From contig JASBTC010000410.1 of NCBI GenBank assembly GCA_030148625.1, positions 1 through 12,823 on the forward strand: DNA of 12,823 nt. The letters are read 5' to 3'. Source of the DNA: Sphingobium sp. (GTDB lineage Bacteria; Pseudomonadota; Alphaproteobacteria; Sphingomonadales; Sphingomonadaceae). The notes beneath the pieces are model-generated. The model was not told the origin of the DNA. It saw nothing but the letters and a program-made list of their open reading frames with translations, and did no database searches. Shown one piece after another: positions 1 through 6,445 of the stretch. Within the stretch, counting starts at the first letter, position 1. Each line of letters opens with the position of its first letter. The translations under genes and the position numbers were made by a program.

Positions 1-277
1 CGCCGCCGGAAAGCGATGTGCCCGATCCGCGCGGAACCACCTTGATCCCTTGGGCGTGGCACCAGGCGAGTATGCGGGCGACCTGTTCGGTCGAGTCCGG
101 CAACACGGCGACCATCGGCGGCTGGCGATAGGCGGTCAGCCCGTCGGATTCATAGGTGCGCAGCGCATCCGCGTCGTCGATCACGCCCTCACCCGGCACG
201 ATCAAACGCAGCGCGGCGACGATCTCCGTGCGCCGCGCCAGAACGGCCTGATCGGGGGACGGCATTTTCAACGCCAT
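1..277 (-). CDS. FAD-linked oxidase, GlcD family (5' part only, cut by window edge)
   Basis: The first 92 residues of a minus-strand protein are visible and the gene runs off the left edge. The N-terminus opens MALKMPSPDQ. Residues 83-92 read RGSGTSLSGG, the glycine-rich PP-loop of the FAD_binding_4 fold of glycolate oxidase subunit GlcD and D-lactate dehydrogenases (family knowledge). The segment before it, with DALRTYESDGLTAY (37-50) and PPMVAVLPDSTEQVARIL (53-70), is also typical of GlcD N-termini. Such enzymes oxidise 2-hydroxy acids to 2-keto acids in the cytoplasm or at the inner membrane. The start at 277 is supported by GGAG at 286-289 (minus strand), 8 bases upstream; an in-frame ATG at 265 has no such site. 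It lies 68 bases downstream of the XRE-cupin gene on the same strand, so they may share a transcript. The substrate cannot be told from this fragment. Confidence 0.85.
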   Translation of the reverse strand, partial: MALKMPSPDQAVLARRTEIVAALRLIVPGEGVIDDADALRTYESDGLTAYRQPPMVAVLPDSTEQVARILAWCHAQGIKVVPRGSGTSLSGG

Positions 278-292
278 TGGTCTCGCTCCGGT

Positions 293-329
293 AAAAAGAT
301 GTCCGATCCGGCATATGTACCCTGCGGAC
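293..329 (-). terminator. Possible weak terminator or attenuator between the regulator and the GlcD-like gene
   Basis: On the minus strand a 5-bp stem (GTCCG/CGGAC, arms at 325-329 and 301-305) encloses a 19-base loop that can itself form GGTA-CATA-TGCC. It is followed by ATCTTTTT, the T-run lying at 293-297. The layout is that of an intrinsic terminator, but the stem is short and the loop large. If active, it would reduce read-through from the XRE-cupin gene into the oxidase gene. Confidence 0.25.
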
Positions 330-345
330 CGTGATCGCACTGCCC

Positions 346-1077
346 TCATGCGGTGGTGGAGGTCAGGTTCGAACCCACCCAGAGTATCAGGGCATCCTCC
401 TCGCTGACCGAGATGCAGAGATGCCCCATGCGCGCGTCGAAATAGGCGCAATCACCGACCTCCATCCGCTGCGGCTGATAGAATTCGGTGTGCAATTCTA
501 TCGCGCCTTCGAGCACGAGCAGGAAATCGTCGCCCTCGTGCCGGATCCAGTCGCCGAACTCGCCGAGCGAGCGGGCGTTGATCCGCGCCTTGGAGGGCAC
601 GACGCTTTTCTGGGTGAGGCCGGTACACAGGAATTCGTTGGTATAGGGACCGGTGTGCTGGATCTGTCCTTCATTGGCCTTGGTGAGGTTCCAGCGGCCG
701 ATCGGCGCCAGCACCGGCCGGTTCGCGAACAGCTCGTCGATCGCAACATCGAGCCCGACGGCGAGCTTCTGGAGAACCTCGAAAGTGGGTGAGCTATGGT
801 CGTTCTCGATCTTCGACAAAGTCGACCGCGCGAGCCCGGCCCGGGTCGCGACTTCGGCCAGGGTCAGGCCCTTGCTTGCTCGCATCGTCCGCACCCGCTC
901 GCCCAGTTTGAACTGAGGCGATGCGCCCGGCCGCACGGCCGGCTCGATCTTCAGAAGGGGCGCCCCGGCCACGGCGTCCGCGGCAGCCAAATCCTTCTTT
1001 CCCGTCACCAAGTTCAACCTCATTTTTTCAATGCTCCCGTTCATGTCGGTCCCGCGGTGATGGCGGGGTGATGGCAT
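346..1077 (-). CDS. XRE-family transcriptional regulator with C-terminal cupin domain
   Basis: A 243-residue protein (start MPSPRHHRGT). After a polar N-terminal arm of about 55 residues, residues 57-117 form an XRE/Cro-C1 helix-turn-helix: LGERVRTMRASKGLTLAEVA leads into AGLARSTLSKIEND and ends with VAIDELF. Residues about 165-236 form a small cupin barrel, with HEGDDFLLVLEGAIELHTE and MEVGDCAYFDARMGH. The architecture matches the SutR/PuuR-like class, in which the cupin senses a small ligand (family knowledge). It probably controls the GlcD-like gene downstream, its own promoter, and perhaps the divergent receptor cluster (inference). The start at 1077 is chosen because a perfect AGGAGG lies 6 bases upstream. 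A longer frame from 1122 and a shorter one from 1044 (MNGSIEK) are possible; the 1122 start would translate through that Shine-Dalgarno site. Confidence 0.88.
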   Translation of the reverse strand: MPSPRHHRGTDMNGSIEKMRLNLVTGKKDLAAADAVAGAPLLKIEPAVRPGASPQFKLGERVRTMRASKGLTLAEVATRAGLARSTLSKIENDHSSPTFEVLQKLAVGLDVAIDELFANRPVLAPIGRWNLTKANEGQIQHTGPYTNEFLCTGLTQKSVVPSKARINARSLGEFGDWIRHEGDDFLLVLEGAIELHTEFYQPQRMEVGDCAYFDARMGHLCISVSEEDALILWVGSNLTSTTA

Positions 1078-1083
1078 CGATCT

Positions 1084-1089
1084 CCTCCT
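1084..1089 (-). promoter_or_regulatory. Ribosome binding site that sets the XRE-cupin start
   Basis: AGGAGG on the minus strand, 6 bases before the ATG at 1077. It is the best Shine-Dalgarno match near this gene and argues against the longer start at 1122, for which this stretch would be coding (Arg-Arg-Arg). Confidence 0.7.
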
Positions 1090-1168
1090 GCGGAACGGGT
1101 CCGGCGATGGTGCTCCATTCATGGGTGCCCCAACGCGGCATTGTGTTGCTCAATCCATGCAATAGATC

Positions 1169-1195
1169 ATTATAGAGGAAATTAGTTTCCAACAA
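1169..1195 (-). promoter_or_regulatory. Candidate promoter of the XRE-cupin gene
   Basis: A perfect minus-strand TATAAT occupies 1174-1169 in an A/T-rich patch. Upstream, TTGTTG (1195-1190) could be the -35, but the spacer is only 15 bases, so the -35 is weak. The predicted mRNA would have a leader of roughly 85 bases before the start at 1077. Confidence 0.4.
1177..1190. promoter_or_regulatory. Palindrome GGAAA-TTAG-TTTCC, candidate operator
   Basis: Perfect 5-bp arms around a 4-base centre, placed between the -10 and possible -35 of the regulator promoter. A repressor bound here would block that promoter, so autoregulation by the XRE-cupin protein is an attractive guess. The word GTTGGAAA, which on the minus strand covers 1193-1186, recurs on the plus strand at 1570-1577, upstream of the receptor gene. 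Confidence 0.3.
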
Positions 1196-1207
1196 GCTAC
1201 ATTCGAC

Positions 1208-1244
1208 GTTGACAATACCCAATTTGGCGCTGTATTGGTTCAAC
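1208..1244 (+). promoter_or_regulatory. Candidate sigma70-like promoter embedded in an imperfect inverted repeat
   Basis: TTGACA at 1209-1214 and TATTGG at 1233-1238 with an 18-base spacer make a plausible plus-strand promoter: consensus -35, moderate -10. The same bases form an inverted repeat: GTTGACAATAC (1208-1218) is complementary to GTATTG-gt-TCAAC (1232-1244) with a 2-base bulge and a 13-base centre. A regulator dimer bound here would cover both hexamers. It is the best sigma70 match I see upstream of the receptor cluster, although nearly 500 bases from its start codon. Confidence 0.35.
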
Positions 1245-1318
1245 GACTGATAGGGGAAACGGCGACCATGTCGATGTGCGCCGCCTCTGACAGGCAGAGA
1301 CTGTTGCGTAATGACTTG

Positions 1319-1364
1319 CTCCACCGTGCGAAATCCCGGGGATTTGCCCAAGGGCTTGGTGGAG
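1319..1364. other. Nested inverted repeats that could form a branched stem
   Basis: The outer arms CTCCACC (1319-1325) and GGTGGAG (1358-1364) are perfectly complementary. They enclose the perfect 15-base palindrome AAATCCC-G-GGGATTT (1331-1345), followed directly by GCCC-AA-GGGC (1346-1355). On paper this gives a three-way arrangement. The single-base and two-base centres of the inner parts are too tight for full RNA hairpins, so some pairs would open. It may be a structured leader or a protein-binding palindrome; no known RNA family is recognised. Confidence 0.3.
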
Positions 1365-1717
1365 TGGGTAGGGTGTGTCGGTGCCGGAGCCCATCCTTTG
1401 AGGATTGGATCATTGGCCGCGCCGTGGCTCGCGTCAATATGACGATGTCGATACGGGGCCGAGCCATGTTCGCTGCGACGGGAGGTGACGAGTGTCCTTC
1501 CCGGCAGCGATCGAAGCGCCGTTCGCTCGATGAGCAGATTGCAAGATCATAATAAGAACAAGAAGTCGCGTTGGAAATGGATCACCAGGTATCGCGTACA
1601 TTCGGCAATGTTTTGAGAGGTTTCAATCAACATACTGGCAAATGGCGCACCTTGCACGATCTGCAGGGATTGGAGACTTTTGTCCTGTCCGACGGGGACT
1701 CCGCAAAATAACAGAAC

Positions 1718-1722
1718 GGAGG
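1718..1722 (+). promoter_or_regulatory. Ribosome binding site of the TonB-dependent receptor gene
   Basis: GGAGG, followed by GAG, lies 7 bases before the ATG at 1730. It favours this start over the in-frame ATG at 1748. Confidence 0.7.
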
Positions 1723-1729
1723 GAGTGAA

Positions 1730-4117
1730 ATGGGGAAATTCTATTCGATGAGCCTGCGCGCGGCGGGTGTTTCGGTATTCGCTCTCATGGCGAGTGCGGC
1801 CTTCGCCCAGGAAGCGGCGTCGGATGAGGCGCCCGGCGAGGCCGATATCGTCATCACCGCCAACAAGGTCACCCAGAATGTCCAGGACGTTCCCAAGTCG
1901 GTCCAGGTGGTCGGTTCGGCGGCGCTGCAGCGCCAGAATGTGACGAACATCTCCGAACTGACCAAGCTGGTTCCGACGGTTTCGGGCGTCGGCCAGTCGC
2001 TCAACATGCGCGGCGTCGGCACCGGCGCGTCCACTGTCGGCTCGCAGAGCAAGGTCGGCATCACGCTGGACGATGTGCCGCTGCCCTCGCGATCCAACAT
2101 CGCCAATTATCTGATCGATATCGAGCGGATCGAAGTGCTGCCGGGGCCGCAGGGCACGCTGGCCGGACGCAATGCCACCGGCGGCCTGATCAACATGGTC
2201 ACCCGCTCGCCGTCGGACGACGAATGGATGGGTTTCGTCAACCTGCTCGCCACCACCGACGGGGAACGATCGGCATCCGGTTATGTCTCGGGGCCGATCT
2301 CCGACAAGATCAGCGTCAGCCTGTCGCAATATTATCGCGGCTTCCAGGGGCTCTACAAGAATGTGCTGCTCGACAAATGGGCGAGCGACTATGTCTATGG
2401 CACGCGCAGCAAGATCGAATTCCGGCCGACCGAGACCTTCACGCTGACCGGCACGTTCTTCTATCAGCGCGCGCACCGCAACGGCGTGGCGGGCGGCGGC
2501 GGCCAGCCGCTGGGCGGCAACCCGATCATCCTGGCCGGCGGCGACACCAGCGTCGTGTTCGGCTCCGACATCAAGGGCCGCACCTTCGCCCAGCTCCAGC
2601 CCGGCGTCACGCCCGGGCCGCGCAACAACAAATATGCTTCGTTCCTGAACGGCACCTCGCAGAGCACGAGTGTCGGCGGCGTCCTGAAGGCGGAACTCGA
2701 TCTGCCGGGCGACCACACGCTGACCTCGATCACCTCGCATCTCGACGAGCGCAGCCCGATCCATGCCGACAACCTCGCCATCGCCCTGCCGATCGCGGAT
2801 TTCAACGTCCGTCCGGAATGGGACGGTTTCGGCAATTATTATAATGGCAGCCGCTACACGACGCAGGAAATCCGGCTGAACTCGTCAGCCGGGGGCCGTT
2901 TTCACTATGTCGCGGGCCTGTTCTACAGCGATCTGCGCCAGCGCTACGATTATCAGCGTTTCTTCCAGCCGGTGAACTGGAAGCGCACGTTCAACACCAA
3001 GGCGATCTCCGCCTATGCGCATGCCGATTTCGACGTCACCGAACAGCTCAAAATCCTGGGCGGCATCCGCTACGAGCATGACAAGATCGATTATAACTGG
3101 ACGTTCCTGCCGATCCTCGCCGCATCCAAGGTGACGTCGGACGGCATCGTCCGCAATTTCCCGACGACCAATACGCTGATCGTGAACACCGGCAACGCCA
3201 GCGGCGACTTCGTCAATTTCGACTTCGGCGCGCAGTACAAGGTCACGCCCGACGTGATGCTCTACGCCACCTATGCGCAGGCGAAGCAGGGGCCGATCTA
3301 CGACGCCGAACTCAACGTCATCGCGATCACCGGCCGCGAATTGACTCCGCTGCCGATGGAGCGGGTCAGGAATATCGAGTTCGGCATCAAGAGCCAGTTC
3401 CTCGACCGGCGCGTCACGTTCAACCTGGCGGCGTTCCAGGGCACTTACGACAATTACCAGGCGCAGACCTCGGTCCCGAACGAGGATCCGCTGCAGCCGC
3501 CGACGCTCAGGGTCTATCCGGTCGGCAAGGTGCGTACGCGCGGCATCGAATTCACGCTCGACACGCATCTGGTCGAAACGCTCAGGACCTCGCTCAACGT
3601 CGCCTATACGGACGCGAAGATCCTCTCCTTCCCCAATGCGCCCTGTTACACCGGCTCGGTTGCGGTGCTGGCGCCGGTGGGCACCGTGCCATGCTCGATC
3701 ATTCCGGCTACGCCGACGAGCGCGACGTTCAACACCCAGGGCAATCTGGCGGGCGAATCGCTCAACAACGCGCCCAAGATCCGGGCGAGCCTCAGCATCG
3801 ATTACAGCATTCCGGTCGGCAGCGACGGCCTGGAATTCTACATCGCGCCGCTGGTCAAATATGCGTCCAAATATCGCACCGACCTGCTGCGCCTGCCGAC
3901 CTCCTATCTTGGCGCCACGACCTATGTCGATCTGAACGTGGGTGTACGCAACGATGCCTGGACCGCAGAGGTGTTCGTGCGGAATCTCTTCAAGGAGTTC
4001 GAGGAGGGCTACACGGTATCGGCGACGGGCTTCACGCCCAACAACCGCATCCTCAACCGCGTGCTCGACCGCATCAACAATCGCTATGCGGGTGTCCGCT
4101 TGCGGGCTAGCTTCTGA
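1730..4117 (+). CDS. TonB-dependent outer-membrane receptor
   Basis: A 795-residue outer-membrane beta-barrel transporter that would import a substrate using energy passed from TonB-ExbB-ExbD (family knowledge). Residues 1-26 are a signal peptide ending AFA before QE. A TonB box, DIVITA, lies at 39-44. The plug domain covers about 45-165 and includes LNMRGVG (91-97) and the motif RIEVLPGPQGTLAGRNATGG (133-152). The rest is the barrel, ending RYAGVRLRASF with the terminal aromatic residue needed for barrel assembly. The length is normal for the family. It is the first gene of the plus-strand cluster, so its cargo is probably the substrate or intermediate of the PQQ dehydrogenase that follows. 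Nothing in it names the cargo; a siderophore receptor is not favoured by the neighbours. An 11-bp hairpin follows the stop and may set it apart in expression. Confidence 0.95.
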   Translation: MGKFYSMSLRAAGVSVFALMASAAFAQEAASDEAPGEADIVITANKVTQNVQDVPKSVQVVGSAALQRQNVTNISELTKLVPTVSGVGQSLNMRGVGTGASTVGSQSKVGITLDDVPLPSRSNIANYLIDIERIEVLPGPQGTLAGRNATGGLINMVTRSPSDDEWMGFVNLLATTDGERSASGYVSGPISDKISVSLSQYYRGFQGLYKNVLLDKWASDYVYGTRSKIEFRPTETFTLTGTFFYQRAHRNGVAGGGGQPLGGNPIILAGGDTSVVFGSDIKGRTFAQLQPGVTPGPRNNKYASFLNGTSQSTSVGGVLKAELDLPGDHTLTSITSHLDERSPIHADNLAIALPIADFNVRPEWDGFGNYYNGSRYTTQEIRLNSSAGGRFHYVAGLFYSDLRQRYDYQRFFQPVNWKRTFNTKAISAYAHADFDVTEQLKILGGIRYEHDKIDYNWTFLPILAASKVTSDGIVRNFPTTNTLIVNTGNASGDFVNFDFGAQYKVTPDVMLYATYAQAKQGPIYDAELNVIAITGRELTPLPMERVRNIEFGIKSQFLDRRVTFNLAAFQGTYDNYQAQTSVPNEDPLQPPTLRVYPVGKVRTRGIEFTLDTHLVETLRTSLNVAYTDAKILSFPNAPCYTGSVAVLAPVGTVPCSIIPATPTSATFNTQGNLAGESLNNAPKIRASLSIDYSIPVGSDGLEFYIAPLVKYASKYRTDLLRLPTSYLGATTYVDLNVGVRNDAWTAEVFVRNLFKEFEEGYTVSATGFTPNNRILNRVLDRINNRYAGVRLRASF

Positions 4118-4127
4118 TCTCCTTCAT

Positions 4128-4155
4128 GCGCCAGGCCGTTCCGGCGGCCTGGCGC
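4128..4155 (+). terminator. Strong hairpin after the receptor gene (partial terminator or mRNA-stabilising stem)
   Basis: GCGCCAGGCCG (4128-4138), loop TTCCGG and CGGCCTGGCGC (4145-4155) form a perfect 11-bp G/C-rich stem starting 10 bases after the receptor stop. The following bases contain AATTTT about 10 bases on (4165-4170), but no immediate T-run, so full termination is doubtful. It probably lowers read-through into the PQQ dehydrogenase gene or protects the 3' end of the receptor mRNA (inference). Confidence 0.6.
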
Positions 4156-4198
4156 CAGTTCCAGAATTTTCCCGATATTTCCCGATTGGATCTCGCAT

Positions 4199-6445
4199 AT
4201 GGTCAGCCGCAACCGGCTTGCGATCGGCGTCATGGCTCTTGTACTGACCGGTGTGCTGGCGGCCTGCCAGACCGGCTCCGGCGTCTCGCCCGCAGCGACG
4301 GTGGCGGCCCCGGGGCCCTCTTCCGAATGGCTGTTCTACGACGGCAGCCTGGGCTCCAATCAATATTCGCCGCTGACCCAGATCAACAAGAACAATGTCG
4401 ACCAGCTCGTTCCGGTCTGGGAATATGCCACTGGCGACGTGATCACCAACGCGGCGCCGCTGATCGCCGACGGCCTGATGTACGTCATCTCGAACGGCAC
4501 GAGCGTCGCCGCGCTCGATCCCGCGACCGGCCAGGAGATCTGGAAGGCCGAGAACATCATCGATCGCACGCGCGGCTTTTCCTATTGGCGCAGCGCCGAC
4601 GGCAAGGAAAGCCGCATCCTGTTCTGCAAGGACCAGACCTTGCGCGCGATCGACGCGAAGACCGGCGCGCCGATCGCCGATTTCGGCGGACGCGGCTTCG
4701 TCGATCTCCGTGAGGGGCTGAATCGCGACGTCAGCCGGATCGGCAGCATCCAGCCGGTCACGCCGGGCAAGGTGGTCGGCGACATCATCATTCTGGGCGC
4801 CAATACCGGCGAGGGCTATGGCGCGCCGCCGGGTGACATTCGCGCCTTCAATGTTCGTACCGGCAAGCTCGCATGGCAATTCCACGTCATCCCCCATCCC
4901 GGCGAGCCGGGCTATGAGAGCTGGGAAGACAAGAATGCGTGGAAGACCGCGGGCGGCGTCAACAGCTGGGGCGGCATGTCCGTCGACGAGAAACTGGGCA
5001 TTGCCTATCTCGGCCTCGGTTCGGCCACTTATGATTTCTGGGGCGGCGATCGCAAGGGCACCAATCTCTACGCCAACTCGCTGATCGCGCTCGACATCAA
5101 GACCGGCACGCTCGTCTGGCACTACCAGACCGTCCATCACGACCTGTGGGACTATGATCTCACCAGCAGCCCGGTGCTCATGCAGATCACGCGTGACGGC
5201 AAGCCGGTCGACGTCGTGGTGCAGGCCGCGAAGACCGGATTCCTGTTCGTCTTCGATCGCGCGACCGGCAAGCCGGTCTTCCCGATCGAGGAACGGCCGG
5301 TGCCCAAGAGCGATCTGCCGGGCGAGATCGCCTGGCCGACCCAGCCCCATTCCACGCTGCCCAGCTTCGCGCGCCAGCGCTTCACAGAGGCCGATGTCGA
5401 TCCCGCGCTGCCCGAGGACGAGAAGCGCGCGGTGATCGCGCAGATCCTGGGTGCGCGCAATGACGGGCTGTTCACGCCGCCGGGGCTGCGCGACACCGTT
5501 CAGATGCCCGGCAATCATGGTGGCGTGAACTGGGGCATGACTGCGGGCGAGCCCAAATCGGGCCGCTTCTATGTCTCGTCCTTCGACCTGCCGACGATGC
5601 TGCGGCTCGCGAAGATGAGCGCGCAGCCGGTGGGACAGTTCGCGACCCCGAAGGATCGGGGACGCGCGTTGTTCGGTATCAACTGCGCGATCTGCCATGG
5701 CGACGATATGGAGGGTATTCCGCCCGTGCCGGTGCTGCGCGGCGTAACGACCAAGCTCGGCATCGAGAACACCTACAAGACGATCCGCAACGGCCGCAGC
5801 ACCATGCCCGCCTTTGCCGGCAGCCTGAGCGACGCCGACATCAACGCGATCGTGGCCTATCTGGCCGATCCGACTCCGTCGCCACAGGCGGCGCCGTCGG
5901 GTGGGCAGACGGCGCAGGCCGCGGACGCGCATGGCGCTACCGGTCAGGATCTCAACGCACCGGGCGAGGAACGCTATTATTCCAGCTATGGCTTCATGAT
6001 CTCGGCCAAGAGCTTCCTGCCGGTCATCCGGCCGCCCTGGACGACGATCACCGCCTATGACCTGAACCAGGGCAAGATCCTGTGGCAAGTCCCGCTCGGC
6101 GGCGTGCCCGACTATCCGGTCGCGCAGACCGGGGTCAGCCGGTCCAAGGGCGGGCTTGTCGTCACCGAAGGCGGTCTGGTCTTCGCCAGCTCGTCGGACG
6201 ATCGGAAGATCCATGCCTATGATCGCGACACCGGAAAATTGCTGTGGGAAGCGGTGCTGCCGTCGATCCCGCAGGGCGTGCCGGCCATCTATCAGGTGCG
6301 CGGGCGGCAATATCTGGCGGTGGCCGCGACCTATTATCCGCGTGGCGGCGGCATGACCCCGGTCGGCCCGGCGCGGGGCCCCGCGGGCAATAACCGCTAT
6401 GTCGTCTTCGCGCTGCCGGAGCGGAAGGCGGGAGGCGGGAAATGA
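4199..6445 (+). CDS. PQQ-dependent dehydrogenase (quinohemoprotein) lipoprotein with internal cytochrome c domain
   Basis: A 748-residue envelope enzyme expected to oxidise an alcohol or sugar hydroxyl with pyrroloquinoline quinone and pass electrons to its own heme c. Residues 8-23 are a lipoprotein signal with lipobox LAAC (lipidated Cys23). Gln follows it rather than Asp, which in the Lol rule allows sorting to the outer membrane. Quinoprotein propeller repeats run from about 43 to 480, with ALDPATGQEIW (105-115), IRAFNVRTGKLAWQF (214-228), LIALDIKTGTLVWHY (295-309), HHDLWDYD (313-320) and MPGNHGGVNWGM (436-447). A cytochrome c domain sits inside, at about 483-556: CAICH (496-500) binds heme and Met536 in TMPAF is the likely sixth ligand. 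After an Ala/Gln/Gly/Pro-rich linker (557-590), propeller repeats resume (616-739). No adjacent Cys-Cys pair of methanol or type I/II alcohol dehydrogenases is seen, which is closer to glucose-dehydrogenase-like members. The start lacks a strong Shine-Dalgarno site. Confidence 0.92.
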   Translation: MVSRNRLAIGVMALVLTGVLAACQTGSGVSPAATVAAPGPSSEWLFYDGSLGSNQYSPLTQINKNNVDQLVPVWEYATGDVITNAAPLIADGLMYVISNGTSVAALDPATGQEIWKAENIIDRTRGFSYWRSADGKESRILFCKDQTLRAIDAKTGAPIADFGGRGFVDLREGLNRDVSRIGSIQPVTPGKVVGDIIILGANTGEGYGAPPGDIRAFNVRTGKLAWQFHVIPHPGEPGYESWEDKNAWKTAGGVNSWGGMSVDEKLGIAYLGLGSATYDFWGGDRKGTNLYANSLIALDIKTGTLVWHYQTVHHDLWDYDLTSSPVLMQITRDGKPVDVVVQAAKTGFLFVFDRATGKPVFPIEERPVPKSDLPGEIAWPTQPHSTLPSFARQRFTEADVDPALPEDEKRAVIAQILGARNDGLFTPPGLRDTVQMPGNHGGVNWGMTAGEPKSGRFYVSSFDLPTMLRLAKMSAQPVGQFATPKDRGRALFGINCAICHGDDMEGIPPVPVLRGVTTKLGIENTYKTIRNGRSTMPAFAGSLSDADINAIVAYLADPTPSPQAAPSGGQTAQAADAHGATGQDLNAPGEERYYSSYGFMISAKSFLPVIRPPWTTITAYDLNQGKILWQVPLGGVPDYPVAQTGVSRSKGGLVVTEGGLVFASSSDDRKIHAYDRDTGKLLWEAVLPSIPQGVPAIYQVRGRQYLAVAATYYPRGGGMTPVGPARGPAGNNRYVVFALPERKAGGGK

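Larger units (their letters stand above)
1078..1729. other. Divergent intergenic region of 652 bases without a credible gene
   Basis: This stretch separates the minus-strand regulator unit from the plus-strand receptor cluster. Parts near 1140-1250 and 1535-1640 are clearly A/T-richer than the genes. It holds a minus promoter candidate with a palindrome (1169-1195), a plus promoter candidate inside an inverted repeat (1208-1244), a nested stem region (1319-1364), a small inverted repeat ATCCT-ttg-AGGAT (1393-1405) and another at 1609-1632. An open frame at 1268-1552 (94 codons) uses many codons rare in the neighbouring genes (AGG, AGA, ATA, TGT, CGA) and resembles nothing I know. I see no riboswitch consensus I recognise (cobalamin, TPP, FMN, glycine). 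If transcription of the receptor starts near 1240, the mRNA would have a leader of almost 500 bases. Confidence 0.7.

Noticed and set aside
365..376. GGTTCGAACCC, which looks like the T-arm of a tRNA
   Set aside because: It lies inside the C-terminal codons of the XRE-cupin gene (WVGSNL on the minus strand), and no acceptor or anticodon stem surrounds it.
1297..1312. GAGACTGTTGCGTAAT, loosely similar to the CTGTTGC terminal repeats of IS6-family elements
   Set aside because: There is no matching inverted partner, no transposase fragment and no target duplication; a short word can match by chance.
1391..1410. Short inverted repeat ATCCT-ttg-AGGAT as a terminator
   Set aside because: A 5-bp stem without a T-run, and no gene ends upstream of it.
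1268..1552. Small plus-strand frame (94 codons) with AGGGG 11 bases before ATG and a promoter candidate upstream
   Set aside because: Its codon use differs from all neighbouring genes, with many rare codons. The product is Arg-rich and unlike anything known, and the ribosome site is too far away. A leader peptide cannot be excluded.
1547..2764. Open frame of 405 codons on the minus strand opposite the receptor gene start
   Set aside because: Most of it mirrors the receptor's signal peptide and plug, and no motif is seen.
4124..6310. Very long open frame on the minus strand opposite the PQQ dehydrogenase (728 codons)
   Set aside because: It lies antisense to a gene with clear quinoprotein and CxxCH motifs, is rich in Arg, Asp and His without recognisable domains, and is the usual shadow of a high-GC gene.
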